46,435 bases of DNA from Streptomyces actinomycinicus. Lineage in GTDB: Bacteria; Actinomycetota; Actinomycetes; Streptomycetales; Streptomycetaceae. The stretch is from NCBI RefSeq assembly GCF_016741775.1, contig NZ_JAERRK010000035.1, forward strand, positions 1 through 46,435, read 5' to 3'. Made by a program: the position numbers and the translations under genes. Below, in pieces: positions 16,963 to 26,082 of this stretch (the stretch's first letter is position 1; each line of letters begins with the position of its first letter). The notes beneath the pieces were generated by a model. It made no database searches, was not told where the DNA came from, and saw only the letters and a list, made by a program, of their open reading frames with translations.

Positions 16963-19272
16963 TTGAGCAAGCAGTCCTCCCCACCGCCCTGGTCCCGGCT
17001 GGAGCCGGCCGTGCTGACAGGCATCGCCCGTCAGGCCGCCGAGACCGGGAAGCTCGATGAGTTGCTGACCGACACGGAGTTTTTGGTCTGTGCCGAAGCG
17101 CAAGGACTGCTGCCCCTGCTGGCACATGCGCGCAGTGCACCAGCCCGCTTGGCTGCGGCGGTGTATCGCACCTCCCTGCCGCGGCACGCCGGGGCCGGGC
17201 CGGACCAGCGGCGGTGGCTGCTCAGTCTGGACGCAGTCCGTTGGGGTGCCTGGGTGCTGGCCGCGGATCTGGCCCGGCCCCTGGACGCGCCTTCATGCCT
17301 CTTCCCATGGCGCGTGCGTTGGGCCACGGGATCCCAGACCAGCCCCCGATTGCGAGGCTTCCTCACCGGTCACACCAGCCCGATGACGGCGGTGGCGACG
17401 GCAATGGTGGAAGGCCGTCCGATCGCCGTAACCGGCCACGACGACGGCTCCGTACGGCTTTGGGATCTGCACTCCGACGCGCCCCTGGGGCCGCCCCTTA
17501 CCGGTCACGACGGCACGGTGGAGGCCATTACCACTGCCGAGCTCGACGGCCGACCGGTGGCCATCACCGGCAGTAGCGATGAGACGGCGCGGATCTGGGA
17601 TCTGCGCAGCGGCACACCGCTGGGTAATCCGCTGGCCGGTCAGAACAGTCCGGTGACAGCCGTGGCGACGGCAATGGTGGAAGGCCGTCCGGTCGCGGTC
17701 ACCGGCAGCGACGACGGCATCGTGCGAATCTGGGACCTGCGCGGCAATGTGCTGCTGGGCCGCCCATTGGAGCACCCGTTCTGGGACGACGGCGTGGAAG
17801 ACGTGGGCTGGGCCGTGACAACGGTGCTGGACAGCCGGCCAATCGCTGTCACCAGCAGCGATGAGACGCTGCGGGTCTGGGACATGTCCACCGGCGAGCA
17901 GCGGGACTATCCCGGAAATGACGCGCTCTGCGCCGAGTGGGTGACCGCGTTGGCCGCGTGCATGCTGCAGGGCCGTCCGGCGGCCATCACTGGCCGTGGC
18001 GATGGCACCGTGCAGGTCTGGGATCTGGGCACTGGGCAGCTGAGCCGGACTCTCACCGGCCACGACGGCGGGGTGCGGGCGGTAGCCACCGCACTGCTGG
18101 ACGATCGGCCCGTTGCCGTCACCGGCGGTGATGACTGCACCGTACGGGTCTGGGACATCCTCACCGGCGCACCGCTGGGCGAGCCGCTGGCCGGTCATAC
18201 CCAGCCGGTGCGGAAGGTGGCGATCGGCACGATGGACGATCAGCCGCTCGCCGTCACCGGCGCGGACTATGACACCGTACGGATCTGGGACCTGGCGCTC
18301 AGCCCACGACTCGGCAACCCCGTGCGCGGTCACAGTGACTGCGTCAGAGCGGTCACCACGGCAGTGCTGGAGGGCCGGCCTGTGGCCGTCTCCGGCAGCA
18401 GCGACGGCACCGTACGGATCTGGGACCTCCACACCGGTGTACCGGTGGGCCAGCCGTTTACCAGCGGTGAGGAAGGCGGGATGCAGGCGGTGGCCACCAC
18501 CGTCCTGGACGGCCGGCCGGTGGGCGTCACCGACGGCGATTGCGGCACGGTCTGGGTCTGGGACCTGGGCACCGGTGCACCGCTGGACCAGTTCGCGTGC
18601 CACGAGGGCATGGTGCAAGCGCTGACGGCCACCGTCGTTGACGGCCGAGCGGTAGCCGTCACCAGCAGCGACGACGGCACCGTGCGGATCTGGGATCTGC
18701 ACACCAGGGCGCTGCGCGGTGGGCCGCTGCCCGGCCATGCCGACGAAGCGAAGGCAGTGGCGACCACAGTGGTGGACGGCAGGTCGGTCCTCCTCGTCGG
18801 CAACGAGGATTGCATCGTGCGGATGTGGGACCTGCACACAGGCGAGCAGCTTGAGCAGTCGCTTCAGGGCCACACCGCCTGGGTGCGAGCCGTGGCGACG
18901 GGAACGCTGGACGGCCGGCCGGTGGCCGTCACCGGTAGCCTGGACACCACAATGCGGGTCTGGGATCTGCATACGGGCGAGCAACTCGGTCGGCCCATCA
19001 GCACCGGCCCGGCGGGAGGCCCCGGCACCGACTGGGTAAGCGCGATGGCCATCGCAGCGGTGGAGGACAGGTCCGTCGTCATCGCCAGCCTCCACGATGC
19101 CACGGTGCGGGTCTGGGACCTGCACACAGGCGGGCAGTGGGGTGCTGCCACGGTGTTCCCGCAACCGGTTGGCGCTCTGGCCTGGCACCCTGGTGGCGGG
19201 CTGGTGGTGGGCTTCGGATGGGAGGTCGCGGTTGTGGAGCCTCGGCCGCAGAGCCCGTCGGGCCAGCGCTGA
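16963..19272 (+). CDS. WD40 repeat protein, about 14 repeats
   Basis: The product is ~769 residues. A helical N-terminal region (about 120 residues, LLTDTEFLVCAEAQGLLPLL) precedes thirteen clear repeats of the form VTGSDDGTVRIWDL and a fourteenth weak one, enough for two seven-bladed propellers. Such C-terminal halves normally follow a P-loop NTPase in Streptomyces signalling or conflict proteins and provide the sensor or scaffold. I chose TTG 16963 because GGAGG lies 8 nt upstream; GTG 16912 is an alternative without a good RBS. No NTPase domain is in frame, so this may be a 5'-truncated remnant with a new start. The unusual DGRPVAVTG segment in most blades points to recent internal duplication. 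Confidence 0.75.
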   Translation: MSKQSSPPPWSRLEPAVLTGIARQAAETGKLDELLTDTEFLVCAEAQGLLPLLAHARSAPARLAAAVYRTSLPRHAGAGPDQRRWLLSLDAVRWGAWVLAADLARPLDAPSCLFPWRVRWATGSQTSPRLRGFLTGHTSPMTAVATAMVEGRPIAVTGHDDGSVRLWDLHSDAPLGPPLTGHDGTVEAITTAELDGRPVAITGSSDETARIWDLRSGTPLGNPLAGQNSPVTAVATAMVEGRPVAVTGSDDGIVRIWDLRGNVLLGRPLEHPFWDDGVEDVGWAVTTVLDSRPIAVTSSDETLRVWDMSTGEQRDYPGNDALCAEWVTALAACMLQGRPAAITGRGDGTVQVWDLGTGQLSRTLTGHDGGVRAVATALLDDRPVAVTGGDDCTVRVWDILTGAPLGEPLAGHTQPVRKVAIGTMDDQPLAVTGADYDTVRIWDLALSPRLGNPVRGHSDCVRAVTTAVLEGRPVAVSGSSDGTVRIWDLHTGVPVGQPFTSGEEGGMQAVATTVLDGRPVGVTDGDCGTVWVWDLGTGAPLDQFACHEGMVQALTATVVDGRAVAVTSSDDGTVRIWDLHTRALRGGPLPGHADEAKAVATTVVDGRSVLLVGNEDCIVRMWDLHTGEQLEQSLQGHTAWVRAVATGTLDGRPVAVTGSLDTTMRVWDLHTGEQLGRPISTGPAGGPGTDWVSAMAIAAVEDRSVVIASLHDATVRVWDLHTGGQWGAATVFPQPVGALAWHPGGGLVVGFGWEVAVVEPRPQSPSGQR

Positions 19273-19632
19273 AGAGCGTCGGACACCTGCGGGACGGGCG
19301 ACTCCCCGACCCAGTACGCCCAGTACACGAGGCTGGCCGCCTCGCCGGCGTCGTCCGCCAGGGCGGTGCGGATGAAGTACTCCATGCGGTCCCGGTCGCC
19401 GGTGTCGGGCGGCGACCGCGGCCACTGGCCGGTTGGTGAGCCAGGCCGTCAGCCAGTCGTCGGGGCGCTGGCTGCGCTGCTGGTGGGCCAGCCACTGCCC
19501 GGTGTCCGCCTCCCGGTCATAGCCCGCTAAGTAGAGCGCCTGGCGGCGCAGCAGGAACTGCCCGGGCCCAAGCGCCTGCTCGGCCGTCGTGAGTATGCGG
19601 GTGAAGAAGGTACGCCGGCCGAGCCTGGTCAC
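19273..19632 (-). pseudogene. Regulator-like protein (XRE-associated), frameshifted and 3'-truncated
   Basis: From GTG 19632 the minus strand reads VTRLGRRTFFTRILTTAEQA, GPGQFLLRRQALYLAGYDRE, QRPDDWLTAWLTNRPVAAVA. After a frameshift it continues with MEYFIRTALADDAGEAASLV and YWAYWVGESPVPQVSDA. It resembles the C-terminal part of a conserved Streptomyces family often annotated with XRE-type regulators. The frame ends exactly at the stop of the WD40 gene, so the 3' third is missing. Its start overlaps the stop of the upstream small gene as GTGA, indicating an original two-gene operon. Confidence 0.55.
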
Positions 19633-19925
19633 GCTGTGTCGAAGTCCGACCGGGGCCGGACCTCGACGACGAAGTCCGCGTCCGTCGTGTCGCCCTCCTC
19701 GTCGTGCCAGAGGAAGACCCGCACGTGCATCGCGTGGTGGAGGCCGGTCCTCTCCCACTCGGTCATCAGGTCGGCGACGATGCGGCCGATGGCATGCCTG
19801 GCGCCCTCCTCCGTGTCGGCGGCGGTGATGGAGCCCACCCACCGGTCGGGGTCGCCGTAGGGGCGCCATCCCTCGGAGCCGTGCGGCTCGAACACCCGGA
19901 ACGCCCAGTCCGTATTGGTGTTCAT
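19629..19925 (-). CDS. Conserved hypothetical protein (98 aa)
   Basis: The product begins MNTNTDWAFRVFEPHGSEGW and contains DRWVGSITAADTEEGARHAI, MHVRVFLWHDEEGD and VVEVRPRSDFDTA. The alternation of strands and one amphipathic helix suggests a small alpha/beta fold. The gene is intact, divergent from the gene at 19956 (30 nt apart) and translationally coupled to the broken gene downstream. Its composition is that of a genuine Streptomyces gene. I do not recognise the family, and no catalytic motif is evident. Confidence 0.6.
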   Translation of the reverse strand: MNTNTDWAFRVFEPHGSEGWRPYGDPDRWVGSITAADTEEGARHAIGRIVADLMTEWERTGLHHAMHVRVFLWHDEEGDTTDADFVVEVRPRSDFDTA

Positions 19926-19955
19926 AACACCGATCCTGTCACCTCAAGGAGCCGC

Positions 19956-20210
19956 ATGCGCCGCATCGGATCGACGTCCGCCCAGCGCGGGTGCGGAGCG
20001 AACAACAACTGCCCGGACGTCTTGGAGCTGGAGGACGGCGACTTCCTCGTCATCGGCAAGCTCCGCCTCCTGACCGCACCGGAGACGGAGCGGATGAACG
20101 ACGCGGGCGCCTCCATCGGCGAGGACGAGTCCGTGGTCCTGGTGCCACGCGACTGCATCCTGGCCGCCGCGCACCAGCTGGAGTCAGAGCAGGTCGCCGG
20201 GGCTGGGTGA
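19956..20210 (+). CDS. Small conserved hypothetical protein (84 aa)
   Basis: The ATG follows AAGGAG. The product reads MRRIGSTSAQRGCGANNNCP, VLELEDGDFLVIGKLRLLT, then ESVVLVPRDCILAAAHQLE. It resembles small Streptomyces proteins found beside regulators of the XRE/DUF397 type, where a short beta-rich domain ends with VVVPR. It is divergent from the 98-aa gene, and the two may share a regulatory region of 30 nt. Its last 27 bases overlap the tail of a convergent fragment. Function unknown. Confidence 0.6.
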   Translation: MRRIGSTSAQRGCGANNNCPDVLELEDGDFLVIGKLRLLTAPETERMNDAGASIGEDESVVLVPRDCILAAAHQLESEQVAGAG

Positions 20211-20582
20211 CAGAGGGCGACCGCGACCCGATCGGTAGCGCCGGTGCCGGACACACACCTGCTGCCAGCGCAGCAGATACCGCACCGCCCGCACCGTCTG
20301 CCCGGTGCGCCGCGCGGTGCACAACCGGCACCGCGAACGCCGCTTCTCCCACCACCGCGCCTGCGCCAGGCCGGCCTCCCTACCGGTGCTGATCTTGGGG
20401 TCATCCACGGTGAAACGCGGCCAGGGCCGGGCCAGCACCGTCGGCTCGACCCCGCACAGCTCGCCGAGCACATCCCGCCCGGCTTCGTTGAGCAAGATCT
20501 CCGCGTCGGCCCGTGGGCCGCCGCCGTACAGCCGGGCGGGGGAGTTGCGGCACGTCCACTGCCGCAGCACACTGATGGCCAT
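20184..20582 (-). pseudogene. TniQ-like fragment
   Basis: The minus strand reads AEILLNEAGRDVLGELCGVE, RFTVDDPKISTGREAGLAQA and a zinc-knuckle-like CRLCTARRTGQTVRAV followed by VCVRHRRY. This order (helical segment, Cys-x2-Cys, CxRHxRW/Y) is seen in TniQ-like proteins of Streptomyces, which assist Tn7-like transposition or bind DNA. The usual N-terminal PGES motif and C-terminal half are missing, so it is a fragment. Low certainty. Confidence 0.4.
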
Positions 20583-20726
20583 TCTTGCAAACTTCGAATC
20601 CCCATCACCGCACGCGACTGCTCCGTGATCGCACGGGCCGGTGGTGCCAGCGCCGCCTTGACCCTCCCGGTGGGGCGAGTGCAGATGCGAGTGGAAGCCG
20701 GTCGAGGCCGGGGCGCGGCACCCCTG

Positions 20727-20996
20727 TTATGTCGTTGTGGGGCGGGCGCCGGGTGTGAGAGGGCCTGGCCGGTAGGAGGCGTGGACGTCTGCCACTGTCT
20801 GATGCCAGGCTGCCGGGCCGGCGTCCGGCTGCCGGACGAGGTGCTGGTAGTGCGGGTGCGGCATTCCGCTGCTGGTGGTGATCAGGGCTGCCAGTGGCAA
20901 CCCGGCTCCGGAATGGGCGCAGGCCGTGTGCAGGACCCGCCGCTGCTGCTTCTCGCTCAGGCCTTGCAGGCCCTTGGCCTGCGCGCACGCCTGCCG
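20727..20996 (-). pseudogene. C-terminal fragment of an unknown protein
   Basis: An open minus-strand frame without a start codon contains AQAKGLQGLSEKQQRRVLHT, ACAHSGAGLPLAALITTSSG and a proline-rich end. Its composition looks like real coding sequence. It starts at the point where the integrase fragment ends, suggesting a fusion junction near 21000. No family recognised. Confidence 0.3.
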
Positions 20997-21005
20997 CGGG
21001 CCGTG

Positions 21006-21370
21006 TCACCGCTCCGATAGCCCCTCGCCGGAGGCCTGGCGGCGCCAATGCACGCGGGAAACCTTCGGCGTGATCTGCATCCACCGGGCGAAGTCCCGCG
21101 CATCTCGGCGGCTCGCCCGATCCCACGCGACGCCCCATCCGGACAGGAACCGCCACCATCGCAGCATGTCCATGCCGTAGAAGCGGATCGTGGTAGCCGG
21201 ACGCGCGTTGGCTTGAGCTCCGCGATGAACGTCTCTACCGGGGCGACGATCGCGCCTTCCGCATCGAGCAGGACACATGGCCACAGCGGGTCCGCCGTCT
21301 CGATCAGTGCACCAGCCTCCGGCAGCACGAAGCCCGCTAAGTCCCGGGCAGCATCGTCCGTCTCAAACAT
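21006..21370 (-). pseudogene. Tyrosine recombinase (integrase) N-terminal fragment, frameshifted
   Basis: From ATG 21370 the minus strand reads MFETDDAARDLAGFVLPEAG and AIVAPVETFIAEL. After a frameshift near 21215 it continues ANARPATTIRFYGMDMLRWW, RFLSGWGVAWDRASRRDARD, FARWMQI. This is the SAM-like core-binding domain of Streptomyces tyrosine integrases. The catalytic domain with Arg, His and Tyr is absent. It is a remnant of an integrated element. Confidence 0.7.
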
Positions 21371-21500
21371 GGCCGGGAAGCTAGCACATAGGGCCTCTGA
21401 CCAGCGAATATTCCTTGCTTAGTTCAGTCAACGGCACCGCTGCGGCTGGAGTCGCTGCGTACCGGGCGGATGCGCACCACCGCACCGGTGCGCATTCACC

Positions 21501-21746
21501 CTACGGTGGTGCGGCTGCCGGGGGGCCGGCTGCGGGGTGCACGGCGTGCGCCAGCACCAGGCGCTCGTTGCGCATCGCCTGCAGGGCGTTGGCGGTGTCC
21601 GGGACGACGTTCGCCGTGAACCGGATGATGCCGCTCCCGTCCACGGCCGTGACGGGCCATTCGATGTCCTCGGCCAGCCGCAGCAGGACGAGCGCCGGCT
21701 CCGGGTCCGCTTCCGCCCGCCCGGCGACAGCGGCACCGCCACCCAT
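21501..21746 (-). CDS. Small hypothetical protein (81 aa)
   Basis: The product contains PALVLLRLAEDIEWPVTAVD, GSGIIRFTANVVPDTANALQ and AMRNERLVLAHAV. The strand-helix alternation and codon use look coding, but there is no strong RBS. It could be part of the integrated element whose integrase remnant lies just downstream. No function can be assigned. Confidence 0.4.
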   Translation of the reverse strand: MGGGAAVAGRAEADPEPALVLLRLAEDIEWPVTAVDGSGIIRFTANVVPDTANALQAMRNERLVLAHAVHPAAGPPAAAPP

Positions 21747-22767
21747 CTAGAGCGCTTGGAAGTAGTTCAAAGTCCGCTCTACCGGATGCGCTTTGGGCGC
21801 CCATGGCCGATCACCGCCGTCCGCACCACGCCGGGTCTTCCGTCACGCCATCTTCCGCGCGGTCGGCCTCTGACCCTCACGGCTCCGTCGCCGGCTCATC
21901 GGCTGCCTGGGGGAGTGGGCGGTCGCTCATGTACATGCCTCCAGCGTGCCGCCGCCTAAGCGGATGCGCATGAGTAGGCGTACTCATGTCAGGCCGTTGC
22001 TCGCTGCGTTCCCTAACCGCTGCGGCGACTTTGCCATATCTTTGCATAGTTGCTTGATTTGAGGTAATGCTGAGAATTCACCACCCACGGTCAGAGTGGT
22101 ATGTTAAAATGACTCCTTTTGTCCCGCTTGATTCTTCCCGTCCAGGCGGCCGACTCTGCCCGCATGCCGCTCATTTAGTGCTTCGAGCGACTCGCCCGCT
22201 TGCGAAGATCGCCGGAGGCATGTAGCAATTGCCCTGGGGGTGCGCCGCTGGGCTGCGGACGGGCCAAGCGAAGCGCACGGGCAGTTCCCGGACCAGGAGC
22301 TGCTTGCCATATCAAGGGGGACAATCGCATGACGCAAACCTGTCATCGCGCGGGATTCATATATCCTGTGCGTCAGGGTGATCCATTCATTCCCAAGCGG
22401 CTTAGGGCTGACCACAGCTGACTGCCGCTGGCGTCTCGGTCCACGGATAGGACCTCTTTCGAACATGCAACGGCTACCCTGACCAGGTGGCTTGCTTCAT
22501 GCTTCGAAGGCGGTGTATCTGACGGTGAGAGAAGAGCAGCAAGTCGAGGCAAAGGCGTCTGTGTCCAAACTGCGCAGGAACATGTTTCCAGCCCGAGCCG
22601 CTCAGTCTGATACGTAGTCCCGGCAGGGATGCGTATTATCTTTGACCTGTTGCTCTGGTGCCTTTTACTGATTCGTATCAGCGGCGCATCTCCCGTTGTC
22701 CTTCTCGTGTGGTTCCGTCATGCCTTGGTTATTCGATTAATTCATTCACTGAGTCTACGGGGAAAAT
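21747..22767. other. One-kilobase AT-richer region without a clear gene
   Basis: From about 22000 the GC content drops well below the window average. I see no frame with a credible start and family. The perfect palindrome ATGAGTA-GGCG-TACTCAT at 21970-21987 is the most structured element and may be an operator or a terminator. The low GC suggests imported DNA continuous with the phospholipase pseudogene downstream. Confidence 0.4.
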
Positions 22768-23605
22768 GTGAGAAAGCTCCACCTGTACGGTTCCATGGCT
22801 TCCGGCCTCGTCGCCGCTGTGGCAATTGGCATGTGTACCGGTGTTCCCGCCCATGCGGATGACGGCGACGCCGTCGCCGGTCGAACCGTCGCCGCGGCCG
22901 ACGCAAGCAGCGTCGGAATGTCGACGCAGATCGCAGATCCGGAAAACCATTGTCATTGGATGCCACGGCATCTCACCCACCTACCGGTTCACCACGGTTA
23001 CACCCGCACACGGGAGTCTCGTGCCCTCAGAGACCCCTGCCGGCGGCGAAGTAACGAGTGACGTGGTGGTGACAGACGAGTCCGGCAATTTTCTTGGCGG
23101 CTACGACGCCCCCTGGGCGTTCGATGCGGACAACCATCCAGTCCCCGCGAGCTATCGCATTGAAGGCTCGGACCTTATCGAAACCGTCAAGCCCAGAGCG
23201 GGTACCAAATTCCCGGCGGCTCTCAACCGTCCGCTCTACTCTGCGGTCACTGCTGATGGTCCCGCTTCTGACGGTGATGATGCCGGGCTCGTCGCAGCCT
23301 CAAGCGGAAAGGTCACCGTACCGTCCAACTATGTCTACAACCCCAGAAAGGGTAGCCTGCACGACTATTGCACCAGCTCGCCCGACACTTGGGGCAAGGC
23401 CGACTTCCGCGGGCCGTGCGCCCGGCGCGACATGTGTTACGGGAAGAAGGGAGACCATAAAAAGGCGTGCGACGCCAACCTTTTCGTTAACCTCGCTCAT
23501 AACTGCGAGTACGCTTACGGCTCGTGGAATCCCCTGCGCTGCGAATGTCTGACTGTTGCCGCAACGTACTGCGACGCCGTCACTGCTTTCGGTGACGGCC
23601 AGTAG
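22768..23605 (+). pseudogene. Secreted phospholipase A2-like protein, frameshifted, catalytic His replaced
   Basis: A signal peptide is read from GTG 22768: a basic start (VRKLHLYG), a hydrophobic stretch SGLVAAVAIGMCTGV, and a PAHA cleavage site. After MSTQIADPE the frame shifts by +1 in the run GGAAAACC near 22943 and continues TVTPAHGSLVPSETPAGGEV, NFLGGYDAPWAFDADNHPVP and the phospholipase core FRGPCARRDMCYGKKGDHKK, CDANLFVNLAHNC. Prokaryotic phospholipase A2 hydrolyses the sn-2 ester of phospholipids with a His-Asp pair in CxxHD. Here the motif reads CARRD, so His is Arg. Frameshift and active-site loss together indicate a decayed gene, in a low-GC setting that suggests transfer. Confidence 0.75.
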
Positions 23606-23799
23606 GTACCTTTTGCGGTTTCCTGTCGGAGACGCAAGTTACCTACTCCGTCACCGATGTTCGCGAGCCGGCCCAGCCAGAGAAAAATATCGGAGTGAAC
23701 CGGATGTGACAGCCGAGCTGGAAGCTGCTGTCTTCCGACCGGTCTGATCTCAGTATGGCATGCAAGATATCTACCTGCCGTATCCTAGGAGGCATCGAA

Positions 23800-24006
23800 G
23801 TGTCCCGACTCTTGAAAGTTGGCTTGGCTAGTCTCGCCGCGAGTCTATGTGGCGCGGCAGTGAACTTGTGGGCGCGTAATGCATTCCCCGATCAATGGGG
23901 AGGGCCAAACATCGGTGGCGGAATGCTGCAGCTGCTGTTTTACGCTGGTATAGCGGCAGGTGCTGTCATCATCGTGACGAGCCTCATTCAGAAGCGTAAG
24001 TCGTAG
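23800..24006 (+). CDS. Small two-helix membrane protein (68 aa)
   Basis: GTG 23800 is preceded by a perfect AGGAGG 7 nt upstream; the frame is open further 5' but without such a signal. Two hydrophobic segments, about residues 5-20 (VGLASLAASLCGAAVNL) and 43-62 (LLFYAGIAAGAVIIVTSL), flank a Gly/Pro-containing loop, and the end is basic (QKRKS). It is probably an inner-membrane protein with both ends inside. It follows the phospholipase-like gene by ~190 nt on the same strand and shares its lower GC. Function unknown. Confidence 0.6.
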   Translation: MSRLLKVGLASLAASLCGAAVNLWARNAFPDQWGGPNIGGGMLQLLFYAGIAAGAVIIVTSLIQKRKS

Positions 24007-24902
24007 CAGAGCTCAGCCTGCGGGGCATGAGGCTGCTTCCTTGAGCAGAGGAACCCGGGACAGCGGACACGTGTTGCGGTGTCGTCTCCGCGTGGGGTGG
24101 TGCGCGCCTCGCGGTCGGAGGTCCTCCGGCTCTCTGCTTGAGAGCGCCCCGTAGGGTCTCGGCCCCGGCCCAGGGTGGCGCATTCAACGTAGTGGCGATC
24201 GGCGCGGGTGGGCCCGGCGTCTGGCGGGTGGCATTGCCCCGTAAGGCCGGAAACCGGGACCCGGACAGCAGCGGCCCGGAAGAAAGATCCCGGGGCACGA
24301 CGACGGCCGGGGCACCTGCTGCGGGCCTTGCGCTGTAACACCATGGAGAGACTGCGGTGCCCTAAGGCATCTGCTGGTCAGGCGCAGAGGCCACCTTCGA
24401 CGGCTGCGCGCCGGGACAGGCGCCCCGGGGCAGTCCAGGGCGTGACCGGTCCGGCCGGGTGTGCGGTGTACGTGGCGTGCATCGGGGCGCGCCGCCGGCA
24501 ACGATTTGCTCCGCTGGAGCCCTCCCAAGGCCACACTCGACCTTGTAGGCCACACGCAATTGGGGCCAGCACTGGACGGTCTAGGGCCTCTTACACCCAT
24601 GGACAAGCTGACGACGAGTAACCAGGCCACATACGTGTGGGGCACCTTGTTGTTCGGCCAGAGCATCCTGGTCCGCGCCAGGCCTGACCTCAGGCCGCTG
24701 GATGCGAACCTGCTCCTAGGAGATATGAGACAACCGCGGAGCCGGCCTGCGAGGCAACGACCGCGGTGCCCGCGATCGCGGTCGTCATGGCCCCGGCGAG
24801 GACCAGACCGGCGAGCGAAGCCCACATGGCTACGTTCGAACGCGCCGCCCCCCGCTGCACCCCCTGTGGAGCTGCGCCGCGCCCGAGGTCACCAGGAGAG
24901 CC
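24007..24902. other. Long stretch without a supported gene
   Basis: Several overlapping frames are open because of high GC, but none shows a family signature. The only attractive candidate is a short hydrophobic minus-strand frame at 24690-24827, listed separately. The region looks like eroded coding sequence. Confidence 0.4.
24690..24827 (-). CDS. Possible small hydrophobic peptide (45 aa)
   Basis: MWASLAGLVLAGAMTTAIAG followed by TAVVASQAGSAVVSYLLGAG would form one or two membrane helices. No convincing RBS precedes the ATG. It is divergent from the NUDIX gene. It may be a chance frame in GC-rich DNA. Confidence 0.25.
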   Translation of the reverse strand: MWASLAGLVLAGAMTTAIAGTAVVASQAGSAVVSYLLGAGSHPAA

Positions 24903-25247
24903 ATGACCATCCCTGCCCAGCACCTCCAGGACCTCGTCACCGGCTACCTGCGCGGGCACCCCGACGAACAGCCGCTGCTCCAGCCCCTCCTGGACCGTCT
25001 CACCGCCGGCGCCAACGTGACCGACAGGCGGGAGTTCGACGGCCACGTCACCACCTCGGGCGTCGTCATCAACGACGCCGACGACGCCCTGCTCATCCAC
25101 CACCTCGCCTCCGGCCGCTGGATCCAGCCTGGTGGACACCCGGAGGATGCGGACGGCACGCTCGGGCAGGCCGTCCGGCGCGAGATCGCTGAAGAGACCG
25201 GCGTCACCGAGCTGGAAGTGTTCGGCGACGGCACGCCCTACTGGTGA
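24903..25247 (+). CDS. NUDIX hydrolase, C-terminally truncated
   Basis: The 114-residue product starts MTIPAQHLQDLVTGYLRGHP and carries SGRWIQPGGHPEDADGTLGQ and the Nudix signature AVRREIAEETGV, with the metal-binding REIAEE helix intact. Nudix enzymes cleave nucleoside diphosphates linked to another group. Homologues of this type are usually about 170-180 residues; here the frame stops shortly after the Nudix helix (FGDGTPYW), so the last beta strands are missing. Folding is doubtful. It precedes two methyltransferases on the same strand but is separated from them by a new promoter-like gap, so a common operon is uncertain. Confidence 0.75.
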   Translation: MTIPAQHLQDLVTGYLRGHPDEQPLLQPLLDRLTAGANVTDRREFDGHVTTSGVVINDADDALLIHHLASGRWIQPGGHPEDADGTLGQAVRREIAEETGVTELEVFGDGTPYW

Positions 25248-25311
25248 AGAGGCAGTGTTCCGACCTTGCACTATTCAGTGCGGCGGGCCCGCCTGGCTCT
25301 AGGCTGCGACG

Positions 25312-26082
25312 ATGGAACGCGCAACCGGCATACCCGAGAGCTTCCCTGATGCTGCGGAACCGGCCCGGGTGAACGACTACGACAGTTTCGCCGACGCGTA
25401 TGCGGCGGAGAACGAGAACAACCTCGTGAACGCGTACTACGAACGGCCCGCGATGTTAGCCCTCACCGGGGACGTGACTGGCCACCGAGTTCTGGACGCT
25501 GGCTGCGGCTCGGGCCCACTGGCCGCCGCACTGCGCGACCGCGGCGCGGTCGCCACCGGGATCGACGCCAGCGCGGGGATGCTCGCACTGGCCAGGCAGA
25601 GGCTCGGTGATGACGTAGCCCTGCACGTGGCCGACCTGGGCGAGCGCCTGCCGTTCAAGGACGGCGCGTTCGACGACGTGGTCGCGTCGCTGGTCCTGCA
25701 CTACCTGGAGAACTGGGGGCCGACGCTGGCCGAGTTTCGGCGAGTACTCAGGCCCGGCGGCCGGCTGATCGTGTCCGTGGATCACCCGGTCACGGCGTAC
25801 ACGTTCCGGGACCCTCGGCCCGACTACTTCGCGACCACGAGCTACACCTTCGACTGGATGCTCGGCGGGCAGTCCACCCCGATGCGACTCTGGCGAAAGC
25901 CGTTGCACGCAATGATCGACGCTTTCACGACTGCGGGCTTTGGCCTGTCCGTCATCAGCGAGCCGCAGCCTGACCCAGTCGCCCGGGCCCTGTTCCCCGA
26001 CGGCTTCGACGACCTTTCGACCAAGCCCTGCTTCCTGTTCTTCGTTGTCGAGGCGCTGCCGTCGGTCACTGGCCCGGAGTAG
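25312..26082 (+). CDS. Class I SAM-dependent methyltransferase
   Basis: The 256-residue protein has motif I VLDAGCGSG at residues 60-68, an acidic residue at the end of strand 2 (GIDASAGML), motif II/III-like FDDVVASLVLHYL, and LRPGGRLIVSVDHP. It transfers a methyl group from S-adenosylmethionine to an unidentified substrate in the cytoplasm. The start MERATGIPESF fits the family length. A TTA leucine codon lies at 25456-25458, the rare codon read by the developmental tRNA encoded by bldA in Streptomyces. Translation may therefore be restricted to late growth. No biosynthetic partner apart from a second methyltransferase is close by. Confidence 0.85.
   Translation: MERATGIPESFPDAAEPARVNDYDSFADAYAAENENNLVNAYYERPAMLALTGDVTGHRVLDAGCGSGPLAAALRDRGAVATGIDASAGMLALARQRLGDDVALHVADLGERLPFKDGAFDDVVASLVLHYLENWGPTLAEFRRVLRPGGRLIVSVDHPVTAYTFRDPRPDYFATTSYTFDWMLGGQSTPMRLWRKPLHAMIDAFTTAGFGLSVISEPQPDPVARALFPDGFDDLSTKPCFLFFVVEALPSVTGPE

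Noticed and set aside
17293..19869. An 858-codon open frame on the minus strand
   Set aside because: It is antisense to the WD40 gene, whose repeat structure is unambiguous. The minus frame stays open only because of high GC at third positions and has no family features.
21970..21987. Palindrome ATGAGTA-GGCG-TACTCAT as an attachment site
   Set aside because: It lies ~600 bases upstream of the integrase remnant, but no second copy or tRNA gene was found in the window.
22768..23605. Programmed +1 frameshifting in the phospholipase gene
   Set aside because: A four-A run alone is weak, no stimulatory structure or stop-codon context is evident, and the active-site His is also lost, so ordinary decay is more likely.
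24007..24902. Several GC-driven frames of 60-240 codons
   Set aside because: They overlap one another on both strands, lack RBS-supported starts and show Arg/Pro/Ala-rich sequence typical of non-coding frames in high-GC DNA.
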